DNA of 64,000 nucleotides from JBBRGK01 sp036741355 (lineage in GTDB: Bacteria > Chloroflexota > Dehalococcoidia > CAUJGQ01): positions 76,015 through 140,014 of the forward strand of contig DAINSK010000005.1 of the NCBI GenBank assembly GCA_036741355.1, read 5' to 3'. Made by a program: the position numbers and the translations under genes. How positions within the stretch are numbered: position 1 is the first letter of the stretch; every line of letters starts with the position of its first letter. Positions 27,952-36,650 of the stretch are shown in pieces. Below the pieces are notes generated by a model that searched no databases, was not told where the DNA came from, and was given only the letters and a program-made list of their open reading frames with translations.

Positions 27952-28650
27952 CTATTCGGAGCCACTCACTACTAAGTAGGCTCGCCAACCCTCCCTGTCT
28001 TTGCTGATCAATGCCGTAACGCCACCATCGGTCGCAACCATACCAAACCCCCAGATAACCGTCGCTCCGTCGGTGGAGAATAACGGGGGACCGTCGCAGA
28101 AATGAAATAGAGCTGCTGAGCCGCAGTATCCTCCATATTCGCGCGCATAGGCGCCCCTCGTGTAGTACTGGGCGATGGCGAATTCGAGGTCACCCAAGTT
28201 CTGCCAATGTCCGGCGAAGGATAGATCGTCGTAGTCGTGCAGGTCCGCATGGCCGATTTCAGTCCAGAGGCCTCGGTCCGGACCGAAGTTTTGGGAGACG
28301 AACAGCGCCGTGGTCTGAGTCTGGCTCGCGTAGTCCACGATCGCCCAACCCTCATACTGCTGCTGATCACCGAAGTGCCTACTTGCCGGTTGAGCGCACC
28401 ATGAGCTTGGTCCGATCGGCCGCTGCGGTGCCGAACAGGTCCCCACCAATTCTTCGAGCGGTAGGCCGAGATCCTCCACTGCAATCAAGGTGATCAATAT
28501 CGTTCCGCTCGACTGCGGCGGTCGGGGGGTTGGGGAATCTGTAGGACGAGCGAGGGCCGTCGGGGTGCGGAAGCCCGTCAGCGCCAGCACCATGCTTGCT
28601 GCGGCGGCGATGTAAATCGCAGTTAGACCAGGAACCCTTCCACCGTGCAT
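27952..28650 (-). CDS. Secreted hypothetical protein
   Basis: A 232-residue exported protein with AAGGAC before the ATG, an N-terminal hydrophobic segment (AIYIAAAASMVLALTGFRT) and a Pro/Thr/Ser-rich linker after the signal. The mature domain contains several Cys residues (LVGTCSAPQR, SSWCAQPA, GGYCGSAALFHFCDGPP) that probably form disulfides, and aromatic-rich strands. No family is recognised. It belongs to the run of secreted cargo proteins in the island. Confidence 0.68.
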   Translation of the reverse strand: MHGGRVPGLTAIYIAAAASMVLALTGFRTPTALARPTDSPTPRPPQSSGTILITLIAVEDLGLPLEELVGTCSAPQRPIGPSSWCAQPASRHFGDQQQYEGWAIVDYASQTQTTALFVSQNFGPDRGLWTEIGHADLHDYDDLSFAGHWQNLGDLEFAIAQYYTRGAYAREYGGYCGSAALFHFCDGPPLFSTDGATVIWGFGMVATDGGVTALISKDREGWRAYLVVSGSE

Positions 28651-29562
28651 TGCGATTGTCCTTATCGCTTCAGACTATGAGCTTTAACCTGCACGCTCCG
28701 GCGGAGGTCTGCCCTGGCTCTTGCCCGCATCCTTTGCGGAGAACCCGGTGGCCGACGGGCTCTCCGACTAACGTGACTCCGTAAGCCAGTGTCGGGCCCA
28801 ACGGCGATGATGCTTTCCTTTGCCAATCGGCAAGGTCCCACCGGAGGGAAGAGTGAATCGTATGCCCGGCTGTCGTCCGGATGTCAAGTATATGCGTTCG
28901 AAGCGCGGCTGCACAGTTCCGACGGCGACGACGCGACGCGGCGCCCAAGCTGGCGGGTGTTCCTCAAAGCCAGTACGCCCATCACCCCTCGACTGCGCAG
29001 TATGGGCCCCTCGTCACTGCAGGGACTGGAGTGGAAGGTGACGCCGGTTCAGGCACATGTTAGATAAAGGACTACGCGCCGCCGGGCATCCGCAGTTCGC
29101 GCACTACTGCTCTGCGCGAGCCAACTCGACATTGCATCCCGAACACATGGTTGCCACGCCGTACCTCGGACGCTGCTCAAGCGACACCTGAAAATACGAC
29201 GGCAGGATCATGTTGCCACCGGCAAGCCCGCGCCACTGTATACCCGAACGAACGTGCGTACTACGGGACCCGCCAGACTTGCTTCCTCGGCCTAAACCCC
29301 GGTGGAGCGGTGCGTCAAACTGGGGCCCCAACGCTCTGATCGTTTCCTGGGAACTCCACGGATGCGGCCCATCCGCCGCTATATGCTCCTCACGCCTGCA
29401 GTGGCGTTAGCGCACAGGAAGCTCGACGCCCCGTGATGTGAACGCCTGACGGGCGGGTGACCGGCCGTGTCGGTCTCATGCCGGGCATTTCTTATGCTTC
29501 CGCGATACAGATATCCCGACGTAAACACGCACGCAGTTACTGGCTGTGTGTACCGGGCCGAG
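28651..29562. other. 900-base stretch without a convincing gene
   Basis: Several short frames cross this region, but none has a ribosome site plus a plausible product. It contains the second copy of a dispersed repeat at 29276-29341. It may be decayed coding DNA. Confidence 0.45.
29276..29341. repeat. Dispersed repeat, copy 2 (partner at 25236-25303)
   Basis: Shares the CTAAACCCCGGTGGAGCGGT core and flanks with the copy at 25236-25303, in the same orientation, 4 kb apart. Recombination between the two would excise the three genes between them. Confidence 0.6.
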
Positions 29563-29865
29563 CTAGGGACTGTGCACGCTCGGAATTCTTGGTGGCGCGG
29601 TCCTAGGCCGGAAGGTGCTGGCTGCTGGAGTCGCCGGCGGCGCTGGTTGTGCTGACGTTCCCCCGCTCACGCCGCGGTCTGCTGCCTTGCGCTGCAGATA
29701 CGCCTTTTGCTGACAGGCGCGGCTGCAATAGCGAGCGTGACGCAGACGCGCAAACGTCGTACCGCAGACCGGGCACACCTGCGGTACCGGCTGGCGGTGC
29801 TGCCGCCCGATCTCGCCTACACGGCGCATGTAGGCGCTGATTTCTGGAGGAACCTTCTCACTCAT
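29563..29865 (-). CDS. Small zinc-finger protein
   Basis: A 100-residue protein with one clear zinc-binding motif, VCPVCGTTFARLRHARYCSR (C-x2-C...C-x3-C including the following CQQ), of the kind seen in small DNA-binding or recombination-associated proteins. The C-terminal half is a Pro/Ala-rich disordered tail. It is divergent from the SWIM-finger gene across about 160 bases, so the two may share control. The ATG at 29865 is the natural start. Confidence 0.65.
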   Translation of the reverse strand: MSEKVPPEISAYMRRVGEIGRQHRQPVPQVCPVCGTTFARLRHARYCSRACQQKAYLQRKAADRGVSGGTSAQPAPPATPAASTFRPRTAPPRIPSVHSP

Positions 29866-30022
29866 GGCTTCAGTCTACCGCGCATGATGCGATGCTGCAA
29901 ATCGTCATATCTTTGTGAGGAAAACCCATTGTGTGACGGTTAGCCGCACTATATCATATAGGAGTAGTGAGAAGGCCACTCGCCGGGTACCAGCCAGCGG
30001 GCGGCCAAAGGAGAAGGGTGAT

Positions 30023-30361
30023 ATGACCACCGCATCCCCTAGCCAGTCTACCCGGTCCGCGATGTCCCGCGAGCAGATCGAGGCTCGCGCCATCGCTCGT
30101 GCACGAGAGGAACACGTGCACATCCTCGCGGTCCCCGGCCGCGCAGGCGTCTACACCACGCGCAGCAAGTCCAATCCGGTCGAGCGATACACCTTGGTTG
30201 CCCGCGACGGGATCGAGGCCTGCACGTGCAAGGGCTTCGAGTACCGCGCTTCCTGCAAGCACGTCGAAGCCCTGCGCAACCGGCTGGCTCGGGAGACCGC
30301 CAAGGTCTCCCGGCCGGTCTCAAGCGCTGCTGAATTGCGCTACCCCTCGGCAGAGTTCTAG
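30023..30361 (+). CDS. SWIM-type zinc-finger protein
   Basis: A 112-residue protein. AAAGGAGAAGGG directly precedes the ATG at 30023, which is preferred over an earlier in-frame codon. The central domain has YTLVARDGIEACTCKGFEYR followed by ASCKHVEALRNRL: the C-x-C...C-x-H pattern of a SWIM finger. Such small SWIM proteins are frequent in conjugative and phage-like islands, often next to ArdC-like genes, as here. It ends ten bases before the ArdC-like gene and is surely cotranscribed. Confidence 0.8.
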   Translation: MTTASPSQSTRSAMSREQIEARAIARAREEHVHILAVPGRAGVYTTRSKSNPVERYTLVARDGIEACTCKGFEYRASCKHVEALRNRLARETAKVSRPVSSAAELRYPSAEF

Positions 30362-30371
30362 GGGAGCAGCC

Positions 30372-31193
30372 ATGAAGTACACGCAGCAATCCGACCAAAC
30401 CGACAAGCGGACTGAGGCGCTGCGACGGCTGGAAGCGGCCGTCGCCGCTATCCAGGACTCCGATTCATTCCGGCAATACCTCGATATGCAGGCCCGCTTT
30501 CACCGCTACTCATTCGGCAATGTCCTGATGATCCATGCACAGCGGCCGGGGGCTACCTTCGTCGCCGGCTATGCCACGTGGCAGCAGCTCGGCCGGCAGG
30601 TGCGCAAAGGCGAGAAGGCCATCCGGATCATCGTGCCGATGCGCCGCAAGGTTGAAGGTGAGGATGAAGCAGGCGACGGCCGTCTCTTCTTCGGTACCGG
30701 GGCGGTGTTCGACGTGAGTCAAACAGAAGGCGATGCGCTTCCATCGGTCGAGTGCCCGGTGCTCGACGGCAACGAAGGCGCGGAACTCTACGACCGCCTG
30801 CTAGCGCTGGCTTCGACCGAAGGCTTGACCGTTGAGATTGCCGATTCGCTCGACGGCGAGATGATGGGGTATTACCAGCCTCAGCAGCGCCGCATCGTCG
30901 TACGGCGGGCAGCAATGCGCCAGATGGTCAAGACGCTGGCGCACGAACTGGCGCACCACCTCGGCGGCCACCGCGACAGTAACGCCGACAGCGAGACAAC
31001 CGCGGAAGCTGTCGCCTACGTAGTGCTTTCGCACTTCGGGATCGACTCCGGCGAGCGCTCTTTTCCCTACGTCGCGACGTGGAGTCGCGATAGCACGGTA
31101 CTGAAGGAAGCGCTCGGCAGCATCCAACGGCTGAGCGCGAAGATTATCGACGTACTCACCCCCGCAGCAATTCAGGCGCCCGCAGCCGCTTAG
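30372..31193 (+). CDS. ArdC-like antirestriction protein with metallopeptidase domain
   Basis: A 273-residue protein. The N-terminal half (FRQYLDMQARFHRYSFGNVL, MIHAQRPGATFVAGYATWQ, LGRQVRKGEKAIRII) is the ssDNA-binding ArdC N-terminal domain. The second half has the zincin motif TLAHELAHHLGGH with a downstream Glu (ETTAEAVAYVV), typical of ImmA/IrrE-like peptidase domains. ArdC proteins protect incoming single-stranded DNA of plasmids and ICEs from host restriction. GGGGAG lies before the ATG at 30372. It is cotranscribed with the SWIM protein and probably with the small protein downstream, forming an establishment module. Confidence 0.88.
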   Translation: MKYTQQSDQTDKRTEALRRLEAAVAAIQDSDSFRQYLDMQARFHRYSFGNVLMIHAQRPGATFVAGYATWQQLGRQVRKGEKAIRIIVPMRRKVEGEDEAGDGRLFFGTGAVFDVSQTEGDALPSVECPVLDGNEGAELYDRLLALASTEGLTVEIADSLDGEMMGYYQPQQRRIVVRRAAMRQMVKTLAHELAHHLGGHRDSNADSETTAEAVAYVVLSHFGIDSGERSFPYVATWSRDSTVLKEALGSIQRLSAKIIDVLTPAAIQAPAAA

Positions 31194-31245
31194 CAATTGA
31201 AGCCCGAGCCGGGGCGGGCAAAGTCCCCGGCATGAGGAACGAGTG

Positions 31246-31626
31246 ATGACCACGCAAAGCAACCCGATAACCGAATACATCGAGGGCACCGTGAGCCGCA
31301 TCAACGGCCACGGCTTCCAGCTTGTTGGCCGCGATGGATGGCTGAATGTCTCCAAGTACGCCAACCCCGCGCCCGAACTTCCCTCAGAAGGGGAGAGCGT
31401 GCGCGTTGGGCTCGACAAGGCAGGTTTCGTGCGCAGCAGCGAGCAACTGGCCGCCGGTCCTGAAGCAGAACCCACACCGGCGGGCAACGTAGACCGGGAG
31501 ACGCGCATCGGCAGGATGGCAGCCTTGAACACGGCAACGGCGATATTGTCCAGCGGCGGCCAGCAAGCGAGCGTCAAGGATGTGCTGACACTGGCGGGCC
31601 AACTCGAAGCGTGGGTGAGCCGATAG
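31246..31626 (+). CDS. Small island protein, paralogue 1
   Basis: A 126-residue protein with a beta-barrel-like N-terminal half (GTVSRINGHGFQLVGRDGWL, then NVSKYA) and a helical C-terminal half (ETRIGRMAALNTATAILSSG). It is a clear paralogue of the protein at 39254-39673, sharing GFQL-x-G-x-DGWLN-x-SK, VRVGLDK-x-GFVR and the IxRMAAxNxAxAxLSSGG block. The N-terminal half looks like a small OB-type barrel, so nucleic-acid binding is a reasonable guess. AGGA lies eight bases before the ATG. It follows the ArdC-like gene by 52 bases. Confidence 0.72.
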   Translation: MTTQSNPITEYIEGTVSRINGHGFQLVGRDGWLNVSKYANPAPELPSEGESVRVGLDKAGFVRSSEQLAAGPEAEPTPAGNVDRETRIGRMAALNTATAILSSGGQQASVKDVLTLAGQLEAWVSR

Positions 31627-31697
31627 GGCGAGTGACGGGGGCGCCGCTAATCTAATACAGGGCTGCCTACAAATGTAGAGTGGAAAGAGGATAACAA

Positions 31698-32174
31698 ATG
31701 AGGTACACAATTGACATTGATAAGGCGGAATTAGCAGGGCAGATTGGGCTTGATGTAGAAGAGGCTCTTTTTTCTGGGAAAGAACCACACGATCATTATA
31801 TCGTGGACTCTCAGGGAGAGCTTACTTGGGTTAAGGCACCCCTTTTGCCAGGAGAAATAGACTGGAGCGATTTTCCTCCTGCAAAGCTTTACGAGTATGC
31901 ACTGTTATCAGATATCCTTTATCCAGAGATTCTTGAAAAGGTTAAACAGCGTGTGAAAGAATCTAGCGAGGCTCTTGTAACTTTTATAAAAGGGTGTTTA
32001 CCCGATCGTGTTGTTGTCGAGCAAGAGGGACGTAAGCAGGCGCGTGTAGTCGAAAGGATAGGAGGAGTAAAGCCTCTTGAATCGTTTATTGATTGGGGTA
32101 GGCAACCTAAGCCTGTACACTACAAGAAGCCCCGGAAAAACAATTCAAAATGGCGAATACCCGGAACAAGATAA
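31698..32174 (+). CDS. AT-rich hypothetical protein
   Basis: A 158-residue protein of unknown family with GAGGATAA just before the ATG. It opens MRYTIDIDKAELAGQIGLDV and ends in a basic tail (KPRKNNSKWRIPG). Codon use is strikingly AT-rich beside its GC-rich neighbours, with AGA, TTA, ATA and TTT codons rare elsewhere in the window. This marks a recent acquisition from a different genome. No signal peptide or membrane span. Confidence 0.68.
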   Translation: MRYTIDIDKAELAGQIGLDVEEALFSGKEPHDHYIVDSQGELTWVKAPLLPGEIDWSDFPPAKLYEYALLSDILYPEILEKVKQRVKESSEALVTFIKGCLPDRVVVEQEGRKQARVVERIGGVKPLESFIDWGRQPKPVHYKKPRKNNSKWRIPGTR

Positions 32175-32324
32175 GTGCAGCAGCCTTCACGCCTGCCTCA
32201 GGAGCTGTGAGGGCTGGTGCACACGCCCGGTCAGAAAGCCCGCAACCGCCATCCCTCGGCGCTGTCAGCACCCAAGTTGCGTGGTGTAAGGGCAGCAAGA
32301 CCCGTTTGGGCAGCGTGTGGCCGG

Positions 32325-32360
32325 CCGGAAGGGTTCGCTTCGACTCTAGGTGCACCAAAT
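32325..32360. repeat. 36-bp repeat, copy 1 (partner at 37712-37747)
   Basis: A 36-base stretch containing GGGTTCGCTTCGACTCTAGG recurs at 37712-37747 with one mismatch. In the second copy it codes for PEGFASTLGAPN inside a frameshifted lipoprotein gene. Here it lies in a region without an intact gene, so it may be the relic of a related gene or a small mobile sequence. It superficially resembles a tRNA 3' end, but no cloverleaf fits. Confidence 0.6.
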
Positions 32361-32446
32361 ACCTCAACGCTGCATTCAGCCCGCAGCGTCGCCTCATAGC
32401 ACGTACCCGTTGTGATAGCCGCTGCTAGAGTCGGAGGTGTTCCGAC

Positions 32447-32719
32447 ATGGCTGCTGACGGCATGCTCAAGGTCGAAGATGTGGCGTCTCGCCTCAATGTG
32501 CGTGAAGAAGCGGTGCGCCGCTGGCTACGGCAGGGCCAGCTCAAGGGTATCCGGCTCGGAGGAACGCGCCTCGGTTGGCGTATTCCCGAGGCGGAGCTAG
32601 AGCGCTTCATCGCCGACCTGACGGAGCAGTCCGTACCCGGAGGCCACGGCGAGCCGGCGCCCTATCGAGCAAACGGGACCACCGCGACCACGCAGACCGG
32701 TACCCGGGGAAAAAGTTGA
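32447..32719 (+). CDS. Excisionase-family HTH protein
   Basis: A 90-residue protein with an N-terminal HTH_17 winged helix: MLKVEDVASRLNVREEAVRR, then WLRQGQLKGIRLGGTRLGWR followed by IPEAELERFIADL. The tail is Gly/Thr-rich and probably disordered. It closely resembles the small HTH protein beside the integrase (40238-40438), including the WLRxGQ and GWRIP motifs. AGGTG lies close upstream of the ATG. It is most likely a DNA-binding regulator or recombination directionality factor. Confidence 0.83.
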   Translation: MAADGMLKVEDVASRLNVREEAVRRWLRQGQLKGIRLGGTRLGWRIPEAELERFIADLTEQSVPGGHGEPAPYRANGTTATTQTGTRGKS

Positions 32720-32953
32720 CGCGCGAGACGGCGGCCACCCGGAGGGGACGGACACCGCACGCGCGAATTGCGTTCGTTGCGTTGGCCCTCGCCCCGAGGT
32801 CAGATGATCACGGGGCACCGTACCGGTTGCTCGGCGCAGCCGTACGAGGCATGCTGTGGAGCAGACGGCGTTGAAGCCACGAATGGCTCCGACCACGGCG
32901 GCATAGGCCACAGGGTCAATCTGGCCCCGAGCTAGCGAAGGAGCTCCCAAGCG

Positions 32954-33652
32954 ATGCGTCGTGCGATGCTACTAGCCCTCGCCCTTCTGCTCCTGCCGAT
33001 CGCCCCACTTCGCGCACAGACACCCACGCGGATCACAGTTTCATTCGGTCCCGAGCAGGTTTTCCAGATTCCTGGCCATGGCGTCATCGAGCTGGCGTTC
33101 GCGTGTCCCTCCCTGGGAAGTGACCACTCAGGCGAGGGCTCCTCAGCCTGCGTCAGCGAATGGATGCGCCGCCAGGGCGCCACGGCGGATGCCGTCGCGT
33201 TCTATCAACTCACCGGCCGCATCCTGCTCGACTTCCAGCCCGTGGATACACTGGCCCTCGGCACGGTCACGTACGACATTTGGTGCTGCCATGCCGACAC
33301 ATCGGACTCGATGCCGGTCATCTTAGGCGGTGTGCCAGCGGTGGTGTACCCGCTCTTGGAGGCGCCGCCGCTCCGATCCTATCCGGGCTATTCTGCCGCA
33401 CTGGGAGCGTTCCCCAGCCTGACCGCCGGCCACTTGCATGTGATCAGCATCGAGCGAATCGACGGATCGCCTGAACAGGGCGACCGGTATGTGTACGACC
33501 TGCGGCTCACCAACGGGTGCCGCGTTTGCGATACGGGGTACGTCGCGCGGCTGGCGCTCGACTTCGACGCCGACGGTACATTCATCAGCGCGGTGCCACT
33601 GAACATCGTCTGTCGCCCGCTCCAAACGCGACCAACTTGCGTGGCGTCGTGA
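32954..33652 (+). CDS. Secreted hypothetical protein
   Basis: A 232-residue exported protein. GAAGGAG precedes the ATG, and the signal peptide is MLLALALLLLPIAPLRAQ, likely cleaved after RAQ. The mature part is beta-rich with Cys pairs (ELAFACPSLG, YDIWCCHAD, NGCRVCDTGY) that probably form disulfides. I do not recognise the family. Like several other proteins in the island it appears destined for the cell surface. Confidence 0.7.
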   Translation: MRRAMLLALALLLLPIAPLRAQTPTRITVSFGPEQVFQIPGHGVIELAFACPSLGSDHSGEGSSACVSEWMRRQGATADAVAFYQLTGRILLDFQPVDTLALGTVTYDIWCCHADTSDSMPVILGGVPAVVYPLLEAPPLRSYPGYSAALGAFPSLTAGHLHVISIERIDGSPEQGDRYVYDLRLTNGCRVCDTGYVARLALDFDADGTFISAVPLNIVCRPLQTRPTCVAS

Positions 33653-33773
33653 TCGGCGGGCAAAGGCGCTGACAACATAATGCGTCGTCGTGCTCGGGGG
33701 ACGGAGGTGAGAACATGGCAGCAGGTGCGGTAGACGATGGCAAGCAGGCGCCCGCAAGCCGTGAGTACCAAGC

Positions 33774-34271
33774 GTGAGTAAGAGCAGGCAGGCCGTCCAG
33801 CGCGATCAGCGGCGCATGGTGGAGCGCCGCCAGAAGGTGGCCCAGCTCCGCCTTCAAGGCGTCACCGACCAGTGCACGATGGCAGCGGAACTCGGCGTGT
33901 CGCAGCAGACGATCTCCCGCGACCTCGCCTGGCTGGACTTGCAGTATCGAGCCCAGGCCACGCAGGATGTCGCCGTCGCAAGGGGCTTGGAACTCGCCCA
34001 GATCCAGCGCCTGCTATCCATCGCCATGGAGCGTGCCCAGTCGCCTCGGGGGGACGCGCACTGGTGGGCACTCGGTGCGATCAAGCTCCTGGAGCGAAAA
34101 GTGAAGCTCCTCGGGCTCGACGCGGCACCGCGAGTCACTGCAAGGCGCGGAAGGGCTCGCACGAACGAGCAGGACGGTGTCGCATATACGCCGGTCGATA
34201 TGGACGCGAAGATCGGTGAGTTGGCGGAGCTTTACGATCGTCAAGCAGCGTCGCGCCAAGCGTCGCATTGA
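33774..34271 (+). CDS. HTH protein resembling phage terminase small subunit
   Basis: A 165-residue basic protein. An N-terminal helix-turn-helix (LRLQGVTDQCTMAAELGVSQ, then QTISRDLAWLD) is followed by long helices and a basic tail. The layout resembles small terminase subunits or plasmid regulators, but no large terminase is present in the island. The GTG start has no obvious ribosome site, so the exact N terminus is uncertain. Confidence 0.62.
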   Translation: MSKSRQAVQRDQRRMVERRQKVAQLRLQGVTDQCTMAAELGVSQQTISRDLAWLDLQYRAQATQDVAVARGLELAQIQRLLSIAMERAQSPRGDAHWWALGAIKLLERKVKLLGLDAAPRVTARRGRARTNEQDGVAYTPVDMDAKIGELAELYDRQAASRQASH

Positions 34272-34368
34272 TGCGCCTATACATGAGCACGTGCCACGGC
34301 GTACAACGGCAACACCGTCTCAATCGGCAGGACCGGCCAGCGGCCAACAAGCTGGTTACCATCCGCGG

Positions 34369-35145
34369 CTAGCAGGCGCAGCCGGGGGGCTGATGACACC
34401 GATCACGGCAGGAAATACACGAGTTGCCGCACGCGCAGCCTGAGCTGCACACGCGACAACATCCCGATGGCGGCGGTGCTGCTGCGACGGGCGGTGGCGT
34501 CTGGGTCGGCGCGGCGACCGGCGCTGGCGCGGCCGCGGGGGGCGGAGCCGCGACGGCGATCACCGGTGCTGGCACCGGCGCCTGCGGCAACGCCGTCAGC
34601 GTCGCGCTTGTCGAACCCGTTGCCCAGGCTCCCTGGCCCACCGGGATCACCGAGGCCGCCACGTAGCCGGTGTCAGGCGAGTAGGTATAGAGTACGTCTG
34701 CCCCACTCACGGCCACGGGGGCCGTCGCAGACGGATTGCCGACCATTACCCACTGTCCGTCCGCTAACGCCGCGGAGCAGGTACTCAGGCCGGGCATCAT
34801 GGTCATCCGACCGCCGGACGGGAAGTAGGTCCAGTAGCCAACACACGCCTGCAGCGGCGCCTCGTTGGGCACAGTTTCGTACTCGGCGTCACCCGCCTGC
34901 AGGGTAAAGAGCGCCCCGACGGCTCCGCTGACAGTGGAACCGGCGGGTCCGGCTACCAGATTCCAGCCTGGCGGATAGGCGACAGACGGCGCTGCTTGCG
35001 TAGGTTTGGCCGCGGCGTGCCGGAGCCTGCCGTGCACGGAGGCAGCCACTACACCGCCGATACCGGCCGCAAACAGTTTGAGGGAGCGGCGTCGCGAGGT
35101 CTTCACCGCTAAGGACGCGGCGAGGTCGTCAAACCAGTGGTCCAT
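34369..35145 (-). CDS. Tat-exported protein with GWNLVAGP module and Cys-rich tail
   Basis: A 258-residue protein. The N terminus (WFDDLAASLAVKTSRRRSLK, then LFAAGIGGVVAAS) is a twin-arginine signal of the DDL...SRR type common in Chloroflexota secreted proteins. Residues 55-185 form the same module as in 26585-27748: PPGWNLVAGPAGSTVSGAVG, YWTYFPSGG, VMVGNPSA and PVGQGAWATGS. After a Pro/Ala linker the protein ends with nine Cys residues in about 30 (CCRVCSSGCACGNSCISC, then QPPGCAC), a motif that recurs at the end of unrelated secreted bacterial proteins. It follows the MauE-thioredoxin gene, which could supply its disulfides. Confidence 0.8.
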   Translation of the reverse strand: MDHWFDDLAASLAVKTSRRRSLKLFAAGIGGVVAASVHGRLRHAAAKPTQAAPSVAYPPGWNLVAGPAGSTVSGAVGALFTLQAGDAEYETVPNEAPLQACVGYWTYFPSGGRMTMMPGLSTCSAALADGQWVMVGNPSATAPVAVSGADVLYTYSPDTGYVAASVIPVGQGAWATGSTSATLTALPQAPVPAPVIAVAAPPPAAAPAPVAAPTQTPPPVAAAPPPSGCCRVCSSGCACGNSCISCRDRCHQPPGCAC

Positions 35146-35242
35146 CGCTCGCCCTCCGCTTGGAGCGGTACCGGGCTACTCACGCTATGTATTCGGTACT
35201 CCGTTGCAATGCTTTTGTCAAGACCGCGATTGCGGGTGCTGA

Positions 35243-36334
35243 TCAGCCTGCTGCAGGCGGCGGTACGGTCGGGACTGCTGAGGGCGGCAGGGGCTGTCCG
35301 CTGCTTCGTGCGACGAGCGCTCGCATCGCCTCCGTGCCTTGGGCGAGCGGGCTGCCGATCGTGCCGTCTGGCTGTACTAACACCATGCTGGGCGTCCAGT
35401 GCACCTCGTATCGCTGAAGCACCTCCTTGTGGCGCTGCACCAATACCGTCGTTAGTCCATGCTCGCTGACTTGGGCGCGGTTTGCGTCGATGCTGCCCTG
35501 GCTAACAACCGCAAGCGTCACGGTCGGGGTCAGCTCCCTCTGCCAGTGGGCGAGGTCAGGTAGCAGCGCATTACATGGCCCGCAACCGGGATCGAGGTAC
35601 GCAAGCAGCAACGGCTTGCCGCGATCGAGAAGAGCGGCCAGCGTCACCGTCTCACCAGACAGGTCGGGAAGTCGGAAATCTGGCGCGCGCGAGCCGACCG
35701 GCAGGCCCATAGGCTCCGCTGCCTCTCCCGGGGCCCGTGCTGCCGGCAGGGCTTGTGCTAGGCGCTGTTCCAGGCTCTCCAGCCGCAGCAGCAGTCGGCC
35801 ATTTTGGGCCAGCAGTTGCAGCAGCAAAAACAGGCTGATACCGCTGACAGCAAGTGCTGCCATGCCCAGCGCGAAGCCCGCCCACGCACTCACGGTCCCA
35901 CCTCCGAGCCATCCCAGAACGTCCCACCCGGCACCGCCGCGCCCCACAGCGACGACGATTCCCGCAAGCGCGGCCAGGACCGCGTTACGCGCGAATGTCC
36001 ACCACCCCACGGGGGTCGCGGCGAGCTGGCCGAAGCAGTGACATTCTGGTCGCCGGCCGCGCGCAAGCGTGAGGCCGACGACGGCGGTAAAGAGGAGGAG
36101 CAGCGCCAGCGCGGCGACGGCACCTACCCAAGCCGTACTGATCGGGATCAGCAGAGCGGCGACCGCCAGCTCGACGAGCGGCAAGATCGCGCCTCCGGGC
36201 AGCACCACTCCTTCGGGGACGCCGAACTCTCGCAGCGCCTCGCGTGTTCCGGATCGGTCGAGGAGCTTGGCGACGCCCGCAACGGCGAAGGCGGCGGTGA
36301 GCGCCAGACGAGCCAGCAAGAGCGCGAAAGCCAT
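35243..36334 (-). CDS. MauE/DoxX-like membrane domain fused to TlpA-type thioredoxin
   Basis: A 363-residue protein. Residues 1-130 are a four-helix MauE/DoxX-like unit (FAVAGVAKLLDRSGTREALR, EFGVPEGV, ECHCFGQLAATPVGWWTFAR, with a C-x-C pair as in MauE proteins). A further membrane helix and short coiled coil lead to a periplasmic thioredoxin-like domain with PVGSRAPDFRLPDLSGETV and the redox motif LDPGCGPCNALLP (CGPC), typical of TlpA/MauD. In MauE/MauD pairs these parts pass electrons across the membrane to mature disulfide-rich proteins. The start at 36334 places the first helix at the N terminus. The Cys-rich Tat protein downstream is a plausible client. Confidence 0.85.
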   Translation of the reverse strand: MAFALLLARLALTAAFAVAGVAKLLDRSGTREALREFGVPEGVVLPGGAILPLVELAVAALLIPISTAWVGAVAALALLLLFTAVVGLTLARGRRPECHCFGQLAATPVGWWTFARNAVLAALAGIVVAVGRGGAGWDVLGWLGGGTVSAWAGFALGMAALAVSGISLFLLLQLLAQNGRLLLRLESLEQRLAQALPAARAPGEAAEPMGLPVGSRAPDFRLPDLSGETVTLAALLDRGKPLLLAYLDPGCGPCNALLPDLAHWQRELTPTVTLAVVSQGSIDANRAQVSEHGLTTVLVQRHKEVLQRYEVHWTPSMVLVQPDGTIGSPLAQGTEAMRALVARSSGQPLPPSAVPTVPPPAAG

Positions 36335-36521
36335 CGAACCGGATACCTCACGAAGCGGCGGAGTACACGTCGCGCTCACCGTGAACGCGCACGCCCGACC
36401 TGTCAATATCGGCTGACATTCTTCGTCGCAGGCAACCTCGGTGTCGCGTTGTCGGAACACCGCATTTCCACCAGGCAATTATTGCAGAATCATCACACCA
36501 GGCGCATATTGAATGTCGCAC

Positions 36522-36630
36522 AGGAGCCACCCCGCTTTGCGTCGCGTTCCGTTGACCGTCTCCTTCATCGCCGCGCTCTTCTTCATTGGCGCCTCGGTTC
36601 GTCCCTCCCGTCGGTTCGGCGATGGCTGAA
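36522..36630 (+). pseudogene. Orphan signal-peptide relic
   Basis: The sequence CAGGAGCCACCCCGC...GCGTCGCGTTCC followed by GCGCTCTTCTTCATTGGCGC parallels the ribosome site and signal peptide of the gene at 26585. It reads LRRVPLTVSFIAALFFIGAS in one frame, has lost its ATG and soon stops. A second relic is at 38118. It is the beginning of a deleted secreted-protein gene. Confidence 0.55.
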
Positions 36631-36650
36631 ATCAGAGGTGGTAGTGAAGA

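Noticed and set aside
32266..32364. A tRNA-like sequence ending GGTGCACCA with GGTTCG before it
   Set aside because: The possible acceptor strands have a mismatch and no anticodon or T arm of correct size can be folded, and a near-identical 36-base stretch is part of a coding sequence elsewhere.
33774..34271. Prophage interpretation of the island based on the terminase-small-like protein
   Set aside because: No large terminase, portal, capsid or tail gene is present; the HTH alone is not enough.
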